Counted from the stretch's first letter, positions 41,183-51,422 are shown. The stretch: 64,000 bases of DNA from Paraburkholderia antibiotica (GCF_012927125.1 NZ_JABBFZ010000005.1:186001-250000), one strand, 5' to 3'. Notes: generated from the letters alone by a model not told the origin. Program-made: numbers and translations.

Positions 41183-41983
41183 ATGAATTCGAACCCGGCG
41201 AATCCTGCGAACCCGAATGGCCATGGGGCCGCGGGCGAAGGTGTATCCGCCGCCGCGCCTGCCGCGTCGCCTACTTTCAGCCCTTTGTATCAGCAGATCA
41301 AGGGCTTGATTACGCAGAGCCTCGAGAGCGGCGAGTGGAAGCCCGGTGAAATCATTCCCAGCGAAGTCGAACTGGCCGCCCGCTATAAGGTGAGCCAGGG
41401 CACGGTGCGCAAGGCGATCGACGAACTCGCGGCCGACAACCTGCTGGTGCGCCGTCAGGGCAAGGGCACTTTTGTTGCGACGCACAATGAAGAGCGGGCG
41501 CAGTTCCGCTTTCTGAGATTGCTCGCCGACGACGGCGCCGAACATCCGCACGTAAGCCGCCTGCTCGAGTGCCGGCGGCTGCGGGCCTCGGCGGAGATCG
41601 CCCGGCAGCTCGATCTGAAGCCGGCCGATCCGGTCGTGCTGATCAAGCGCCTGCTGCAGTTCGACGGCGAAGTCACCGTGCTCGATGAAATCTGGCTGCC
41701 CGGCGCCGTGTTCCGCGGGCTTACGCTCGAGCGGCTATCGGAGTACAAAGGGCCTCTTTACGCGATGTTCGAGGCGGAATTCGGCACCCGCATGATTCGC
41801 GCGACGGAAAAAATCCGCGCGGTGGCGGCCGAGCCTTCCGTGGCGGACCTGCTGCAGGTGCCGGCGGGTTTTCCGTTGCTCTCGGTCGAGCGCGTGTCCT
41901 ATACCTATGGGGATCGGCCGGTTGAAGTCCGGCGTGGTTGGTATGTCACAACCGGGTATTACTATCAGAACGATCTGAGCTGA
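41183..41983 (+). CDS. GntR-family (HutC subfamily) transcriptional regulator
   Basis: A 266-residue regulator. After an Asn/Ala/Pro-rich leader of about 28 residues comes the winged helix domain (SPLYQQIKGLITQSLESGEW, then PGEIIPSEVELAARYKVSQG and TVRKAIDELAADNLLVRRQG). The UTRA ligand-binding domain follows (PHVSRLLECRRLRASAEIAR, LLQFDGEVTVLDEIWLP, PLLSVERVSYTYGDRPVEVR). It lies between mdh and sdhC in the same block and may control these TCA genes or only itself through the palindrome at 41109-41126. The ligand is unknown. Confidence 0.92.
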   Translation: MNSNPANPANPNGHGAAGEGVSAAAPAASPTFSPLYQQIKGLITQSLESGEWKPGEIIPSEVELAARYKVSQGTVRKAIDELAADNLLVRRQGKGTFVATHNEERAQFRFLRLLADDGAEHPHVSRLLECRRLRASAEIARQLDLKPADPVVLIKRLLQFDGEVTVLDEIWLPGAVFRGLTLERLSEYKGPLYAMFEAEFGTRMIRATEKIRAVAAEPSVADLLQVPAGFPLLSVERVSYTYGDRPVEVRRGWYVTTGYYYQNDLS

Positions 41984-42140
41984 ATCGGGCTGAAACGAGG
42001 CGCGGCGTCCCACACGCGTGCCTGTTGGAAGGCGCTTTCATTGCGCGTGCAGCAAAGGACTCCTCGTCGGTTTCGCTGCAGCGCGATATAAAAAGGCGCT
42101 AAAATTGCAGATTAGTGTGACTACATAGTAGGGGTCTAGC

Positions 42141-42557
42141 ATGGCAGAAGCCGTAAAAAAACCGAGGCCGGAATTCCGGAACATCGGTATTGGGCAAATA
42201 TTGACGGCATACCGTCTCCCGCTAGCGGGGCGAGTGTCGATCCTGCACCGCGTTAGCGGTGGTCTGTTGTTCGTTTTTCTTCCGTTCCTGCTGTACCTCT
42301 TCGATCAAAGCCTGACTTCCGAGCTGAGCTTCGAAGTCTTCAAGGGTTTCCTCTCCAATATCGTCGTCAAGCTGATCACGCTGGTTCTCGCGTGGGCTTT
42401 CCTGTTCCACTTCTGCGCCGGCGTTCGTCACCTCGTGATGGATACGAATCACGACGCAGTGACGAAGGAAAAGGGCAAGTCGACCTCCATCGTGGTGATC
42501 GTCGTGTCGTCGCTGCTTACCATCGCATTCGCGGCCAAACTGTTCGGAGCATTCTAA
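42141..42557 (+). CDS. sdhC: succinate dehydrogenase cytochrome b556 subunit
   Basis: A 138-residue membrane anchor of complex II with three TM helices. It begins with RPEFRNIGIGQILTAYRLPL and has SILHRVSGGLLFVFLPFLLY (quinone and heme region) and FHFCAGVRHLVMDTNHD, with the heme-ligand His in GVRHLVMD. It is the first gene of sdhCDAB-sdhE. The ribosome site overlaps AGGGGTCTAGC. The 150 bp upstream are AT-rich near 42090-42120 and contain a small CTAC-ATA-GTAG dyad at 42121-42131. GntR ends 157 bp upstream. Confidence 0.95.
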   Translation: MAEAVKKPRPEFRNIGIGQILTAYRLPLAGRVSILHRVSGGLLFVFLPFLLYLFDQSLTSELSFEVFKGFLSNIVVKLITLVLAWAFLFHFCAGVRHLVMDTNHDAVTKEKGKSTSIVVIVVSSLLTIAFAAKLFGAF

Positions 42558-42560
42558 AAA

Positions 42561-42929
42561 ATGTCAGCTAATAACCGAATCGGTTCGAAGCGTCTCGTCG
42601 TCGGCGCGCATTACGGTCTGCGCGACTGGCTCGCACAACGCGTCACTGCCTGCGTAATGGCGGTCTATACGGTGATTCTGCTCGCGTGGTTCTTCCTCGC
42701 GCGCGACTTCTCGTACGACGGCTGGGCGTCGATCTTCGCGACGCAGTGGATGAAGCTCGCCACGTTCGTCACGCTGCTCTCGCTGTTCTACCACGCGTGG
42801 GTTGGTATCCGCGATATCTGGATGGACTACGTGAAGCCGGTTGGCATGCGCCTGACGCTTCAGGCGCTGACGATCCTCTGGCTGCTCGCTTGCGCGGGCT
42901 ACGCTGCGCAGATTCTCTGGAGAGTATAA
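42561..42929 (+). CDS. sdhD: succinate dehydrogenase membrane anchor subunit
   Basis: A 122-residue hydrophobic anchor with three TM helices that holds the catalytic SdhAB pair and takes part in the quinone site. Typical sequence: [36 protein letters not shown], and [20 protein letters not shown] with the conserved His-x-Trp-x-Gly. It starts 3 bp after the sdhC stop and ends 4 bp before sdhA, as expected for one transcript. Confidence 0.95.
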   Translation: MSANNRIGSKRLVVGAHYGLRDWLAQRVTACVMAVYTVILLAWFFLARDFSYDGWASIFATQWMKLATFVTLLSLFYHAWVGIRDIWMDYVKPVGMRLTLQALTILWLLACAGYAAQILWRV

Positions 42930-42933
42930 AAGA

Positions 42934-44709
42934 ATGGTTGCAATCAAGAATTCTCTGCCGCGTCGCAAGTTTGACGTGGTCATCGTCGGCGCGGGCGGCT
43001 CGGGGATGCGCGCGTCGCTCCAACTCGCACGTGCGGGTCTGTCGGTCTGCGTGCTGTCCAAGGTGTTCCCGACGCGTTCGCACACGGTTGCTGCTCAGGG
43101 CGGCATCGGCGCTTCGCTCGGCAACATGAGCGAAGACAACTGGCACTACCACTTCTACGACACGATCAAGGGCTCCGACTGGCTCGGCGACCAGGACGCG
43201 ATCGAGTTCATGTGCCGTGAAGCACCGAACGCCGTCTACGAACTCGAACACTTCGGCATGCCGTTCGACCGTAACGCCGACGGCACGATCTATCAGCGCC
43301 CGTTCGGCGGCCATACTGCGAACTACGGCGAAAAGCCGGTGCAACGCGCTTGCGCGGCGGCTGACCGTACCGGTCACGCGCTGCTGCACACGCTGTACCA
43401 GCAGAACGTTGCTGCGAAGACGCAGTTCTTCGTCGAATGGATGGCGCTGGATCTGATCCGCGACGCCGACGGCGACGTGCTCGGCGTGACCGCGCTGGAA
43501 ATGGAAACCGGCGACGTCTACATCCTCGAAGGCAAGACCACGCTGTTCGCCACGGGCGGCGCGGGCCGGATCTTCGCGGCATCGACCAACGCGTTCATCA
43601 ACACCGGTGACGGCCTCGGCATGGCGGCCCGTTCGGGCATCGCGCTGCAGGACATGGAATTCTGGCAATTCCACCCGACCGGCGTGGCCGGCGCGGGCGT
43701 GCTGATCACCGAAGGCGTGCGCGGCGAAGGCGGTATTCTGCGTAACTCGAACGGCGAGCGCTTCATGGAACGCTACGCGCCGACGCTGAAGGATCTGGCG
43801 CCGCGCGACTTCGTTTCGCGTTCGATGGACCAGGAAATCAAGGAAGGCCGCGGCGTGGGTCCGAACAAGGATCACGTGCTGCTCGACCTGTCGCACATCG
43901 GCGCAGAGACGATCATGAAGCGTCTGCCGTCGATCCGCGAAATCGCGATGAAGTTCGCGAACGTCGATTGCATTAAAGAGCCGATCCCGGTCGTGCCGAC
44001 CATCCACTACCAGATGGGCGGTATCCCGACGAACATCAACGGTCAGGTCGTCGGTACGCCGAAGGGCCATGAAGAAGTCGTCAACGGTTTCTACGCAGTG
44101 GGCGAATGCTCGTGCGTGTCGGTGCACGGTGCGAACCGTCTCGGCACGAACTCGCTGCTCGACCTCGTGGTGTTCGGTCGCGCAGCCGGCAACCACATCG
44201 TCAAGCACGTGAAGGAAATGAAGGAGCACAAGCCGCTGCCGGCAGATGCCGCCGACTTCGCGCTGTCGCGTCTGGCGAAGCTGGACAACTCGTCGTCGGG
44301 CGAGTACGCGCAGGCGGTCGCTAACGACATCCGCAGCACGATGCAGGCTCACGCCGGTGTGTTCCGTACGTCGGAATTGCTGGCCAAGGGCGTCGAGGCT
44401 ATCCGCGAAGTGGCCGAGCGCGTCGACAACATCCATCTGAAGGACAAGTCGAAGGTGTTCAACACGGCTCGTATCGAAGCGCTCGAAGTGGCAAACCTGA
44501 TCGAAGTGGCGCGCGCCACGATGGTCTCCGCCGAAGCGCGCAAGGAAAGCCGTGGCGCGCACGCGCAAAACGACTTCGAACATCGCGACGACGAAAACTG
44601 GCTGCGCCATACGCTATGGTTCAGCGAAGGCGATCGCCTCGACTACAAGCCGGTTCACATGAAGCCGCTGACCGTCGAATCGGTTCCGCCGAAAGCGCGT
44701 ACCTTCTAA
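42934..44709 (+). CDS. sdhA: succinate dehydrogenase flavoprotein subunit
   Basis: A 591-residue catalytic subunit that oxidises succinate to fumarate and carries covalent FAD. The FAD-binding fold ([20 protein letters not shown]) is followed by [16 protein letters not shown], with the flavin-linking His. The substrate region includes [20 protein letters not shown] and [15 protein letters not shown], and the C-terminus has [17 protein letters not shown]. All expected motifs are intact and the length is standard. It sits on the cytoplasmic face of the membrane, attached through SdhB. Confidence 0.98.
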   Translation: MVAIKNSLPRRKFDVVIVGAGGSGMRASLQLARAGLSVCVLSKVFPTRSHTVAAQGGIGASLGNMSEDNWHYHFYDTIKGSDWLGDQDAIEFMCREAPNAVYELEHFGMPFDRNADGTIYQRPFGGHTANYGEKPVQRACAAADRTGHALLHTLYQQNVAAKTQFFVEWMALDLIRDADGDVLGVTALEMETGDVYILEGKTTLFATGGAGRIFAASTNAFINTGDGLGMAARSGIALQDMEFWQFHPTGVAGAGVLITEGVRGEGGILRNSNGERFMERYAPTLKDLAPRDFVSRSMDQEIKEGRGVGPNKDHVLLDLSHIGAETIMKRLPSIREIAMKFANVDCIKEPIPVVPTIHYQMGGIPTNINGQVVGTPKGHEEVVNGFYAVGECSCVSVHGANRLGTNSLLDLVVFGRAAGNHIVKHVKEMKEHKPLPADAADFALSRLAKLDNSSSGEYAQAVANDIRSTMQAHAGVFRTSELLAKGVEAIREVAERVDNIHLKDKSKVFNTARIEALEVANLIEVARATMVSAEARKESRGAHAQNDFEHRDDENWLRHTLWFSEGDRLDYKPVHMKPLTVESVPPKARTF

Positions 44710-44733
44710 GGCACCAGTCAAAGGAATTCAGAA

Positions 44734-45438
44734 ATGGCCAAGCGTACATTTGAAATTTACCGCTACGATCCGGACAAGGATGCAGCACCGCGCATGCAGA
44801 CGTACGAGATCGACATCGATTCGCACGAGCGCATGCTGCTCGACGCACTCGTCAAGCTGAAGGCGCTCGACGAAACCCTGTCGTTCCGTCGCTCGTGCCG
44901 CGAAGGCGTGTGCGGTTCGGACGCAATGAACATCAACGGCAAGAACGGCCTCGCGTGCCTGACGAACCTGAACGACCTGCCGCAGAAGATCGTGCTGCGT
45001 CCGCTGCCGGGCCTGCCCGTCGTGCGTGACCTGATCTGCGACTTCACGCAGTTCTTCAACCAGTATCATTCGATCAAGCCGTACCTGATCAACGATACGC
45101 CGCCGCCGGAAAAAGAACGTCTGCAGTCGCCGGAAGAGCGCGACGAGCTCGACGGCCTGTACGAATGTATCCTGTGCGCCAGCTGCTCGACCTCGTGCCC
45201 GAGCTTCTGGTGGAACCCGGACAAGTTCGTCGGCCCGGCAGGCCTGCTGCAAGCCTATCGTTTCATCGCGGACAGCCGCGACGAAGCGACCGGCGAGCGT
45301 CTCGACAATCTGGAAGACCCGTACCGTCTGTTCCGTTGCCACACCATCATGAATTGCGTCGACGTTTGCCCGAAGGGCCTGAACCCGACCAAGGCGATTG
45401 GCAAGATCAAGGAATTGATGGTCCGTCGCGCTGTCTGA
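44734..45438 (+). CDS. sdhB: succinate dehydrogenase iron-sulfur subunit
   Basis: A 234-residue electron-transfer subunit. The [2Fe-2S] ligands lie in [12 protein letters not shown] and NGLAC (about residues 56-76). The [4Fe-4S] and [3Fe-4S] ligands lie in [16 protein letters not shown] and [17 protein letters not shown]. It passes electrons from SdhA FAD to quinone at SdhCD. AAGGA precedes the start, and the next gene begins one base after its stop. Confidence 0.98.
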   Translation: MAKRTFEIYRYDPDKDAAPRMQTYEIDIDSHERMLLDALVKLKALDETLSFRRSCREGVCGSDAMNINGKNGLACLTNLNDLPQKIVLRPLPGLPVVRDLICDFTQFFNQYHSIKPYLINDTPPPEKERLQSPEERDELDGLYECILCASCSTSCPSFWWNPDKFVGPAGLLQAYRFIADSRDEATGERLDNLEDPYRLFRCHTIMNCVDVCPKGLNPTKAIGKIKELMVRRAV

Positions 45439-45439
45439 G

Positions 45440-45709
45440 ATGGACGCATCGCATCAGTCCGACCCTCTCCGCCGCGCGCGCCTTCGCTGGCGCGCGCGGC
45501 GGGGCCTGCTGGAAAACGATCTGATCTTCGAACGTTTTTTCAGCCGATATGAGCATGACCTCAGCGATGCGGACGTGGGCGCTCTTACGCGCCTGCTCGA
45601 GCTGAGCGATAACGACCTGATGGACTTGCTGCTTGCGCGCAAGGAACCGGAAGGCGAGCTAGCCGACCCGGACGTAATCCGGGTTCTGGAATTGCTGCGC
45701 AACGCTTGA
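45440..45709 (+). CDS. sdhE: FAD assembly factor SdhE (Sdh5/YgfY family)
   Basis: An 89-residue protein required in other bacteria for covalent flavinylation of SdhA. The conserved core is ARLRWRARRGLLENDLIFER, containing the RGxxE motif, followed by an acidic helical region (YEHDLSDADVGALTRLLELS) and DLMDLLLARKEPEG. It lies one base after sdhB, in the order sdhCDABE common to Betaproteobacteria. gltA follows after 72 bp and may be cotranscribed. Confidence 0.95.
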   Translation: MDASHQSDPLRRARLRWRARRGLLENDLIFERFFSRYEHDLSDADVGALTRLLELSDNDLMDLLLARKEPEGELADPDVIRVLELLRNA

Positions 45710-45781
45710 GCGCCGCCAGTCCGTTGTTCCAGGCGTGCAATTATCGAAACCCTGTACCTATACTTCGATTGAGGATGTGCT

Positions 45782-47083
45782 ATGACCCCGTCAGATGTTA
45801 AAGCCACGCTATCGTTTAGCGATAATTCGCCGAGCGTCGAAATGCCGATTTACAAGGGCACGATTGGCCCGGATGTAATCGACATTCGCAAACTGTACGG
45901 CCAGACCGGCAAGTTCACGTACGATCCGGGCTTCATGTCGACGGCGGCGTGCAATTCGGCGATCACCTACATCGACGGCGACAAGGGCGAACTGCTCTAC
46001 CGCGGCTACGCGATCGACAACCTCGCGCAGAACGCCGACTTCCTCGAAACCTGCTACCTGCTGCTGAACGGTGAGCTGCCTACCGCCGCGCAGAAGAAGG
46101 AATTCGTCGGTACCGTCACGAAGCACACGATGGTCCACGAGCAGATGCAGTTCTTCTTCCGTGGCTTCCGTCGCGACGCGCACCCGATGGCGATTCTCGT
46201 CGCCGCGGTCGGCGCACTGTCGGCGTTCTATCACGACTCGCTCGACATCAACAATCCGCGTCACCGTGAAGTGTCGGCGATCCGTATGATCGCAAAGCTG
46301 CCGACGCTCGTCGCCATGGCGTACAAGTACAGCATCGGTCAGCCGTTCGTTTATCCGAAGAACGACCTGTCGTACAGCGCGAACTTCATGCACATGATGT
46401 TCTCGAACCCGTGCGAAGAGTACAAGGTCAACGACGTGCTGGTGCGTGCGCTCGACCGTATCCTGATCCTGCACGCGGACCACGAGCAGAACGCATCGAC
46501 CTCGACCGTGCGTCTGGCCGGTTCGTCGGGTGCGAATCCGTTCGCATGTATCGCAGCCGGTATCGCGTGTCTGTGGGGCCCGGCGCACGGTGGTGCGAAC
46601 GAAGCCGCGCTGAACATGCTGGAAGAAATCGGCTCCGTCGACAACATTCCTGAGTTCATCAAGCAGGTGAAGGACAAGAACTCGGGCGTGAAGCTGATGG
46701 GCTTCGGTCACCGCGTGTACAAGAACTACGACCCGCGTGCGAAGCTGATGCGCGAAACCTGCCACGAAGTGCTCGAAGAGCTGGGTCTGCACGACGACCC
46801 GCTGTTCAAGCTCGCAATGGCACTCGAAAAGATCGCGCTCGAAGACGAATACTTCGTGTCGCGCAAGCTGTACCCGAACGTCGACTTCTACTCGGGTATC
46901 GTGCAGCGCGCACTGGGCATCCCGACGTCGATGTTCACGTGTATCTTCGCAATGGCACGTACGGTCGGCTGGATTGCGCAGTGGAACGAAATGATTGCCG
47001 ATCCGGAACAGAAGATTGGCCGTCCGCGTCAGCTGTTCGTCGGCGAGACGCTGCGTGAAGCCAAGCCGCTCGCACAACGTTAA
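45782..47083 (+). CDS. gltA: citrate synthase, type II (hexameric)
   Basis: A 433-residue enzyme that condenses acetyl-CoA and oxaloacetate. The N-terminal beta domain typical of the Gram-negative NADH-sensitive form is present ([20 protein letters not shown], then [20 protein letters not shown]). Catalytic regions: LNADHEQ-like [40 protein letters not shown] and [22 protein letters not shown] stands before the start. The strong terminator at 47150 ends the sdh-gltA unit. Confidence 0.98.
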   Translation: MTPSDVKATLSFSDNSPSVEMPIYKGTIGPDVIDIRKLYGQTGKFTYDPGFMSTAACNSAITYIDGDKGELLYRGYAIDNLAQNADFLETCYLLLNGELPTAAQKKEFVGTVTKHTMVHEQMQFFFRGFRRDAHPMAILVAAVGALSAFYHDSLDINNPRHREVSAIRMIAKLPTLVAMAYKYSIGQPFVYPKNDLSYSANFMHMMFSNPCEEYKVNDVLVRALDRILILHADHEQNASTSTVRLAGSSGANPFACIAAGIACLWGPAHGGANEAALNMLEEIGSVDNIPEFIKQVKDKNSGVKLMGFGHRVYKNYDPRAKLMRETCHEVLEELGLHDDPLFKLAMALEKIALEDEYFVSRKLYPNVDFYSGIVQRALGIPTSMFTCIFAMARTVGWIAQWNEMIADPEQKIGRPRQLFVGETLREAKPLAQR

Positions 47084-47149
47084 TTGCGTTTGATTCGCAC
47101 GGTTCGCAGCAGGTAGGTCGCGGCGAGCCACGGCGGAATCGATCGACAG

Positions 47150-47184
47150 AAAATGCCCCAACGGGAAATCCGTTGGGGCATTTT
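47150..47184. terminator. intrinsic terminator after gltA
   Basis: A perfect 15-bp stem AAAATGCCCCAACGG / CCGTTGGGGCATTTT with loop GAAAT and a T-rich tail (TTTTGTTTTT). It separates gltA from the convergent phospholipid operon. Confidence 0.92.
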
Positions 47185-47208
47185 GTTTTTGGTGTCGGTC
47201 GTCTTGCC

Positions 47209-48147
47209 TCACGCGGCCGGCAGGAAAAAGTAGCGTGTGAGATGAAAAAAGATCGGCGCGGCGAAGCAGATGGAGTCGACGCGATCGAGCATGCCGCCGT
47301 GGCCGGCAATCAGGACGCCCCAGTCCTTTGCGCCCATCGAGCGTTTGACGGCGGAGAGCACGAGCCCGCCGATGAAGCCGCCAATCACGGTGACCGCCGA
47401 CATCAGCGCGGCCTGCCACAAGTTGTACGGCGTAAGCCCGTGTAGTGCGGTGCCGAGGCAAATGGCGAGCAAACCGCCGCCAATCAGACCTTCCCATGTT
47501 TTCGACGGGCTCACGAGCGGCGAGAGCTTGTGCTTGCCCCACAGCTTGCCGCAGACATACTGGAAGACGTCGCTGGACTGTACGACCAGCAGGAAGAACA
47601 GCAGCAGCGGCCCGTTGTTGTCGGAGTAGCCGGGCAACGGCAGCAACAGCAGAGCGGGCGCATAACTGAGCGAATACACGCACACCATCAGCGCCCACTG
47701 GATCTTGGCGTTGCGTTCGAGGAATTCGCCCGTGTCCTGAGCGAACGAGCTTGCCGCCGAGAGCACGAAGAACATGTACACCGGCATGAAGATCGAGAAC
47801 AGCCCGTACCAGTGAAACGCGACCAGCAGGTACTGCACCGGCAACGCGACGTAGTACGCGAGGACGAGTGCCCAGTAATCGGCGGGCTTGGTCGGCGTGA
47901 GCGTGATGAACTCGCGCAGCGCAAAAAACGAGCAGATGAAGAACAGGAAGAGCGTCGCATACGGACCAAGCCAGAGCGCGACGGTGACGACCGCGATCAT
48001 CACCCACCACGCCGAGATGCGTTGATTCATGTTGACGATCGTCGCGTTTCCCGCGCCGAGTCTCGCGCGTAGTACCGCACCTGCTAGCGTGAAGAACGAG
48101 AGCAGGGCGAGAATGCCCACGATCGTGATCCAGAAGACGTGCGGCAT
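47209..48147 (-). CDS. CdsA-like phosphatidate cytidylyltransferase
   Basis: A 312-residue polytopic membrane enzyme predicted to make CDP-diacylglycerol (or a related CDP-lipid) from CTP and phosphatidate. The family signature is fully present near the C-terminus: SAVKRSMGAKDWG followed by HGGMLDRVDSICFAAP, preceded by SPSKTWEGLIGGG. About eight TM helices are seen. It begins two bases after the plsC-like stop and is the last gene of a three-gene lipid operon. Because the operon also has a divergent phosphatidyltransferase, it resembles the E. coli ynbAB type of accessory CDP-lipid locus more than the housekeeping cdsA gene. Confidence 0.9.
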   Translation of the reverse strand: MPHVFWITIVGILALLSFFTLAGAVLRARLGAGNATIVNMNQRISAWWVMIAVVTVALWLGPYATLFLFFICSFFALREFITLTPTKPADYWALVLAYYVALPVQYLLVAFHWYGLFSIFMPVYMFFVLSAASSFAQDTGEFLERNAKIQWALMVCVYSLSYAPALLLLPLPGYSDNNGPLLLFFLLVVQSSDVFQYVCGKLWGKHKLSPLVSPSKTWEGLIGGGLLAICLGTALHGLTPYNLWQAALMSAVTVIGGFIGGLVLSAVKRSMGAKDWGVLIAGHGGMLDRVDSICFAAPIFFHLTRYFFLPAA

Positions 48148-48149
48148 GC

Positions 48150-48767
48150 TTATCCCCGTACCGAATTTTGAAGTTGGATGACGGCGTCGCGCGCCATCGT
48201 GAGGAATTCGTCTTTATCGAGGGTGCCGGCGCCAGGCACTGGGTCGCCGAACGAGACCTGACAGTTGATTGGCACGGGGAGCAGCTTGCCCTTGGGCATC
48301 GCGCGCATCAGATCCGACAGATGCACCGGTACGAGCTGCACCTCCGGGAACTCGTGCGAAAGCCAGTAGAGACCGCTCTTGAATGGACCGATTTCGCCTG
48401 TCAGGCTGCGCGTGCCTTCGGGGAAGATGATGATCGACCAGCCGGAGGCCAGCGCTTCGCGAACGAGGCGCAGCGGATCTTCGCCGGCGGCGCTCTTGCG
48501 TGTCACGTAGACCACGCCCAGCACGCGATTTGCGATGAATCGGCGCAGCGGCGTGGCATCCCAGTAGTCGATCGCGGCGGCGGGGCGCACGCTCGCCCGC
48601 AGATCGGGCGGCAGTGCCGCCAGAATCGCGAGCGTGTCGACGTGGCTCGAATGGTTGGCGAAATAGATGGTCTGTTGTGCGGATGGCGGCGCGCTCGCGA
48701 AGCGGCCGCGCGCGCCCACCACGAGCCGTACCACGCCGAGCAGCCAGCGTTGCATCACGTTACGCAT
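48150..48767 (-). CDS. PlsC-like 1-acyl-sn-glycerol-3-phosphate acyltransferase
   Basis: A 205-residue acyltransferase. The NHx4D catalytic motif is visible in FANHSSHVDTLAIL (about residues 36-49), the acceptor-binding motif in FPEGTRSLTGEIGPF, and VPVHLSDL corresponds to the conserved proline region. The ATG at 48767 is used because GGAGG lies 9 bases upstream; it overlaps the preceding gene by 8 bp, and ATG 48755 is an alternative. It would acylate lysophosphatidate or another lyso-lipid at the inner membrane. It lies between the CDP-alcohol phosphatidyltransferase and CdsA-like genes, in one transcript. Confidence 0.88.
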   Translation of the reverse strand: MRNVMQRWLLGVVRLVVGARGRFASAPPSAQQTIYFANHSSHVDTLAILAALPPDLRASVRPAAAIDYWDATPLRRFIANRVLGVVYVTRKSAAGEDPLRLVREALASGWSIIIFPEGTRSLTGEIGPFKSGLYWLSHEFPEVQLVPVHLSDLMRAMPKGKLLPVPINCQVSFGDPVPGAGTLDKDEFLTMARDAVIQLQNSVRG

Positions 48768-49413
48768 GGCTGGATTCCTCCGTTCGTGGCTGAGCCTGGT
48801 CGGCATGCAGCTCACGCACGAGCGCGCGCGTGCGTGTCGCGCAGGTCAATGCGCTGCCTACGGCGATGATCACCAGTCCCGCGACGAGGCTCACGTGAGT
48901 CCACTGCAACCAGTTTTCGACGATCGTCGCCACGCAGGCGAGCGTGAGAACGGCCATGCGATGCTGTTTGGCCATCGGCCCGATAAAGCGCTGCGGCAGT
49001 CCCACCGAGCCGCCGAAGACGCGCACGTAGGCCGTCAGCGCGGCGAACAGCGCGGCCGCCCAGCCGAGCGACGGCATGGCGCACGCGTAACCCGCGCCGA
49101 CCAGCAGCAGGCTGTCGGCGATGCGATCGGGAAACTCGTTGAAGATCGGCCCGAGGACGGACTTCTTGCCGCCCTCGATCGCGACGAGCCCGTCGATGAC
49201 GTTGCACAGCAGCCGCAACTGAATACACACGATGGCAACCACCATGGCGATCATGCTGTCGATCCGGAGCAGCGCCAACGCACCCACGGCGGCAAAGACC
49301 GCGCTCGCGCATGAAATCTGGTTCGGCGTGATGCGCGTACCGGCGAGAAACCTGGACAGCGCAATGATTGCCCTGTTGGAGCGGGATTTGATTGGGCGTC
49401 GGTTGTCGTCCAT
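48760..49413 (-). CDS. divergent CDP-alcohol phosphatidyltransferase family protein
   Basis: A 217-residue membrane protein with about six TM helices. Alignment to the family signature DxxDGxxAR-x8-GxxxDxxxD is exact in spacing but not in residues: N71-V-I-D74-G75-L-V-A78-I79, G88-P-I-F-N92-E-F-P-D96. Thus the first and third Asp are Asn, and the Arg of AR is Ile. In characterised members these Asp residues bind the catalytic metals, so activity may be altered, specialised or lost. It is the first gene of the operon with PlsC- and CdsA-like genes. An unrelated Ser/Pro-specific reaction cannot be predicted. Confidence 0.85.
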   Translation of the reverse strand: MDDNRRPIKSRSNRAIIALSRFLAGTRITPNQISCASAVFAAVGALALLRIDSMIAMVVAIVCIQLRLLCNVIDGLVAIEGGKKSVLGPIFNEFPDRIADSLLLVGAGYACAMPSLGWAAALFAALTAYVRVFGGSVGLPQRFIGPMAKQHRMAVLTLACVATIVENWLQWTHVSLVAGLVIIAVGSALTCATRTRALVRELHADQAQPRTEESSHA

Positions 49414-50007
49414 GGGCGCGTATTGAATGAATTGGAGTATCTCGGCGCAATATACAGGGGCTGTTTATTTCGCGATACTGAGTAATGTAGAGATATTCGA
49501 ATCGAATTGTCCCCTCGGGAAAGTACTATCTTTGTTAAATGCTCACATGTTTTGACTTTTCGATTCGGTCGCGTTGCGGGAAACACGAGTCTGGTATTTG
49601 CGCTGAAGAGTGAGAATCAGATGAATCCGAATATGCCGTCATAGAATTTCCATGGTTTTTCGGTCGGGTGATTTTTAGTGATCCAAAGATATTTGACGAT
49701 TGTTCAACCGATATTCGACTCGTCGCATTTCAAAACGGAGCGTGCGCTCGGCGAATACCGCTTCCCGATTCGTAAAGCGCTTGCCGCAAAGTCTCGACAC
49801 CGCGCTGCGCTAAAACCGAAGATCGCGGCAGCCAGTCGATGCATACGGACGCACCCTTGCCGGGTAACGTCGATACAGGTATCGACACTACTACCCAACT
49901 CCCTGTTTTTTATCGGTTTTCTCGCGGGATAAGCGCGCCACGCGGGGGCGCTGCGTGGCATAATCGATCGACATAGTCAGCCCGCAGTCATTACTACCCC
50001 GCATACC
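49414..50007. other. AT-rich intergenic region between the lipid operon and leuC
   Basis: 594 bp between divergent genes, clearly more AT-rich than its surroundings between about 49430 and 49740. I find no gene with a ribosome site or recognisable product and no leucine-rich leader peptide ahead of leuC. A hairpin GCCACGC / GCGTGGC (49937-49959) lies 49 bp before leuC. It should contain the promoters of both units. Confidence 0.5.
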
Positions 50008-51417
50008 ATGGCACAGACTCTCTACGACAAATTGTGGAACACGCACGTGGTCCACACGGAAGACGACGGCACCACGATTCTTTATATCGACCGTCATCTG
50101 CTGCATGAAGTGACCAGCCCGCAGGCGTTCGAAGGGCTGAAGATGGCCGAGCGTCCGGTGTGGCGCATCAGCGCGAACCTGGCCGTATCGGACCACAACG
50201 TGCCGACCACCGACCGCACGCACGGCATCGCCGATCCGGTCTCGAAGCTGCAGGTCGATACGCTCGACACGAATTGCGACGCCTACGGCATCACGCAGTT
50301 CAAGATGAACGACCTGCGTCAGGGCATTGTCCACATCATCGGACCGGAGCAGGGCGCTACGCTCCCGGGCATGACGATCGTCTGCGGTGACTCGCACACG
50401 TCCACGCACGGCGCGTTCGGCGCGCTCGCTCACGGCATCGGTACCTCGGAAGTCGAGCACGTGCTGGCCACGCAAACGCTCCTGCAAAAGAAGAGCAAGA
50501 ACCTGCTCGTGAAGGTCGAGGGCCAACTGCCGCGCGGTTGTACCGCGAAGGACATCGTGCTCGCGATCATCGGCAAGATCGGCACCGCCGGCGGCACCGG
50601 CTATGCGATCGAATTCGGCGGCTCGACGATCCGCGCGCTGTCGATGGAAGGCCGCATGACGGTCTGCAACATGGCGATCGAAGCAGGCGCGCGCGCCGGC
50701 ATGGTCGCCGTCGACGACACCACGGTGGAATACCTGAAGGGTCGTCCGTTCTCGCCGCAGGGCGTCGAATGGGATCATGCGGTCGAGTACTGGAAGCAGT
50801 TCAAGTCGGACGACGGCGCGCATTTCGATCGCGTGGTCGAGCTGAATGCCGCGGAAATCGTGCCGCAGGTCACGTGGGGCACGTCGCCGGAAATGGTCAC
50901 GCCGGTCGACGGCCGCGTGCCGGATCCGGAACGCGAGAAGGATCCGGTCAAGCGCGACGCGATGGAACGCGCGCTCAAGTACATGGCGCTGGAACCGAAT
51001 GCGCCGATCGAGTCGATCAAGCCGGATAAAATCTTCATCGGGTCGTGCACCAACGCGCGCATTGAAGACATTCGCGCCGCGGCTTACGTCGTGAAGAAGC
51101 TGGGTCGCCGCGTGGCGTCGAACATCCGTCTGGCGATGGTCGTGCCGGGTTCGGGGCTCGTGAAGGCGCAGGCGGAGCGTGAAGGCCTCGACAAGGTCTT
51201 TACCGAAGCCGGCTTCGAATGGCGCGAGCCGGGTTGCTCGATGTGCCTCGCCATGAACGCCGACCGGCTCGAGCCGGGCGAGCGTTGCGCGTCCACGTCG
51301 AACCGTAATTTCGAAGGTCGTCAGGGCGCCGGTGGCCGCACGCACCTGGTGAGCCCCGCGATGGCAGCGGCTGCGGCCATCGAAGGGCATTTCGTCGATA
51401 TTCGCAAGCTTGGATGA
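50008..51417 (+). CDS. leuC: 3-isopropylmalate dehydratase large subunit
   Basis: A 469-residue catalytic subunit of isopropylmalate isomerase (leucine biosynthesis), an aconitase-family [4Fe-4S] enzyme. It begins [20 protein letters not shown]. Substrate and cluster motifs: [51 protein letters not shown] (cluster Cys) and [11 protein letters not shown] (two cluster Cys). It functions as a heterodimer with LeuD, whose gene lies 250 bp downstream after a small lipoprotein gene. Confidence 0.97.
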   Translation: MAQTLYDKLWNTHVVHTEDDGTTILYIDRHLLHEVTSPQAFEGLKMAERPVWRISANLAVSDHNVPTTDRTHGIADPVSKLQVDTLDTNCDAYGITQFKMNDLRQGIVHIIGPEQGATLPGMTIVCGDSHTSTHGAFGALAHGIGTSEVEHVLATQTLLQKKSKNLLVKVEGQLPRGCTAKDIVLAIIGKIGTAGGTGYAIEFGGSTIRALSMEGRMTVCNMAIEAGARAGMVAVDDTTVEYLKGRPFSPQGVEWDHAVEYWKQFKSDDGAHFDRVVELNAAEIVPQVTWGTSPEMVTPVDGRVPDPEREKDPVKRDAMERALKYMALEPNAPIESIKPDKIFIGSCTNARIEDIRAAAYVVKKLGRRVASNIRLAMVVPGSGLVKAQAEREGLDKVFTEAGFEWREPGCSMCLAMNADRLEPGERCASTSNRNFEGRQGAGGRTHLVSPAMAAAAAIEGHFVDIRKLG

Positions 51418-51422
51418 CTCGC

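Noticed and set aside
42121..42131. CTAC-ATA-GTAG dyad before sdhC as a regulatory site
   Set aside because: It is only four base pairs per arm and overlaps the ribosome-binding region; too short to call.
45809..48010. 733-residue minus-strand frame opposite gltA running into the CdsA-like gene
   Set aside because: It crosses the gltA terminator and two genes in other frames; it is low-complexity Arg-rich sequence with no domain.
49678..49932. Possible 84-residue gene or leucine leader upstream of leuC
   Set aside because: It lacks a good start and ribosome site. Its end (STLLPNSLFFIGFLAG) is hydrophobic but not leucine-rich enough for a leader, and no terminator switch follows.
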